Shown: in pieces, positions 63,593 through 64,000 of the stretch
How positions within the stretch are numbered: the first letter of the stretch is position 1
How the letters are laid out: each line of letters opens with the position of its first letter
DNA from: JAMXLO01 sp963799415
Lineage (GTDB): Bacteria > Pseudomonadota > Alphaproteobacteria > Acetobacterales > Acetobacteraceae
Direction: 5' to 3'
NCBI GenBank assembly: GCA_963799415.1
Contig: CAWCXI010000031.1
Location: 1 to 64,000, forward strand
DNA length: 64,000 nucleotides
Notes under the pieces: model-generated
The model's database searches: none
Told to the model about the DNA's origin: nothing
What the model saw: only the letters and a program-made list of their open reading frames with translations
Position numbers and translations under genes: made by a program

Positions 63593-64000
63593 GCGGACTT
63601 GTAGATGCGATGGAACCGGCGACCGAGCGAGGTCAACACCTCGTAGGCGTTGGTTGCCGCTGCAACGGCGAGATCATCCGGCGTCTGGTCCGGGCCGATG
63701 ATATCCAGCCATACGCCGGGAACCACGCCCGGAGCCTGTGTTGCGTCGAACGTGGTCAGGTCCATGGAGACACGCCCTACCAGCGGGACAGGCGTGCCGT
63801 CAAAGAACGCCCGTCCCTGATTGGAGAGCGAGCGATGCAGCCCGTCGGCATAGCCGATCGCGGCGGTGGCAATGCGGCTCGGGCCTGACGCGTGCCACGT
63901 GGCGTTGTAGCCGACATCGGTGCCGGCCGGCACGTCGCGCACGGTCAGCACGCGGGCGCGCAGGCGTACCGTGGGATGCATCGGGTTCGGCGCGTCGGGC
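63589..64000 (-). CDS. alr: Alanine racemase, C-terminal part (cut by window edge)
   Basis: The C-terminal 136 or so residues of PLP-dependent alanine racemase, which makes D-alanine for peptidoglycan. ARVLTVRDVPAGTDVGYNATW, AAIGYADGLHRSL and VPLVGRVSMDLTTFDA, the last with the substrate-contacting Met, are the C-terminal domain. The frame is open to the right edge, so the gene continues beyond the window. It overlaps mlaE by four bases. Confidence 0.93.
   Translation of the reverse strand, partial: PDAPNPMHPTVRLRARVLTVRDVPAGTDVGYNATWHASGPSRIATAAIGYADGLHRSLSNQGRAFFDGTPVPLVGRVSMDLTTFDATQAPGVVPGVWLDIIGPDQTPDDLAVAAATNAYEVLTSLGRRFHRIYKSA

Overview
The window is a gene-dense, GC-rich stretch of bacterial chromosome that reads as an alphaproteobacterium, most likely Rhodospirillales/Acetobacteraceae. 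This is an inference from gene order (alr, mlaE, mlaF, radA, cvpA, purF on one strand; YfgM-like, bamB, der on the other), frequent GTG/TTG starts and several small proteins typical of that group. No rRNA, tRNA, CRISPR array or replication origin was seen.

Layout. 0.1-9.5 kb, minus strand: one arm of a type VI secretion locus, in transcription order tagH, tssJ, tssK, tssL, tssM, tagF, pppA. The tube, sheath, spike and ClpV genes are not in the window. 9.7-18.5 kb: oxidoreductases, a 2-hydroxyacid dehydrogenase, a TcuA-like flavoprotein divergent from a two-subunit TPP decarboxylase, a DUF5996 protein and a Rieske protein. 18.6-20.8 kb: a nest of insertion sequences, in which an intact IS5-type element sits in the CTAG joining two head-to-head truncated IS701-type copies. 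21-26.7 kb: a PP2C-kinase fusion that could supply the kinase missing from the T6SS arm, an ammonium transporter, a formyltransferase and a hydratase. 26.8-32.6 kb: a surface-glycan cluster (WbsX, GT2, sulfotransferase-methyltransferase fusion, methyltransferase), more AT-rich than its flanks towards the end. 32.8-41 kb: scattered metabolism, transport and regulation. 41-45.6 kb: a periplasmic binding protein overlapping an Mla-type lipid transport operon (STAS-MlaE, MlaF, MlaD, PqiC-like). 46-49.4 kb: YfgM-like, BamB, Der. 49.5-57.2 kb: membrane proteins, Uma2, an epimerase, two tandem Tat-exported binding proteins and an SDR. 57.2-64 kb, minus strand: purF, cvpA, radA, a periplasmic protein, a second mlaF/mlaE pair and the end of alr.

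The most important reading is about sequence integrity. Four genes (tssM end, tssK, a conserved protein at 35.8-36.3 kb, and purF) are each restored to full family length by correcting a single base. The first makes TssM and TagF look like one 1369-residue fusion, but the shifted frame contains a proper TssM C-terminus and stop. Because purF is normally indispensable, I favour sequencing or assembly errors over decay for all four, although decay of the T6SS cannot be excluded from the sequence alone.

No clearly new system is proven here. The best candidates for a closer look are the sulfotransferase-methyltransferase glycan cluster, the binding-protein/Mla operon, the TcuA/TPP-decarboxylase group and the nested IS structure.
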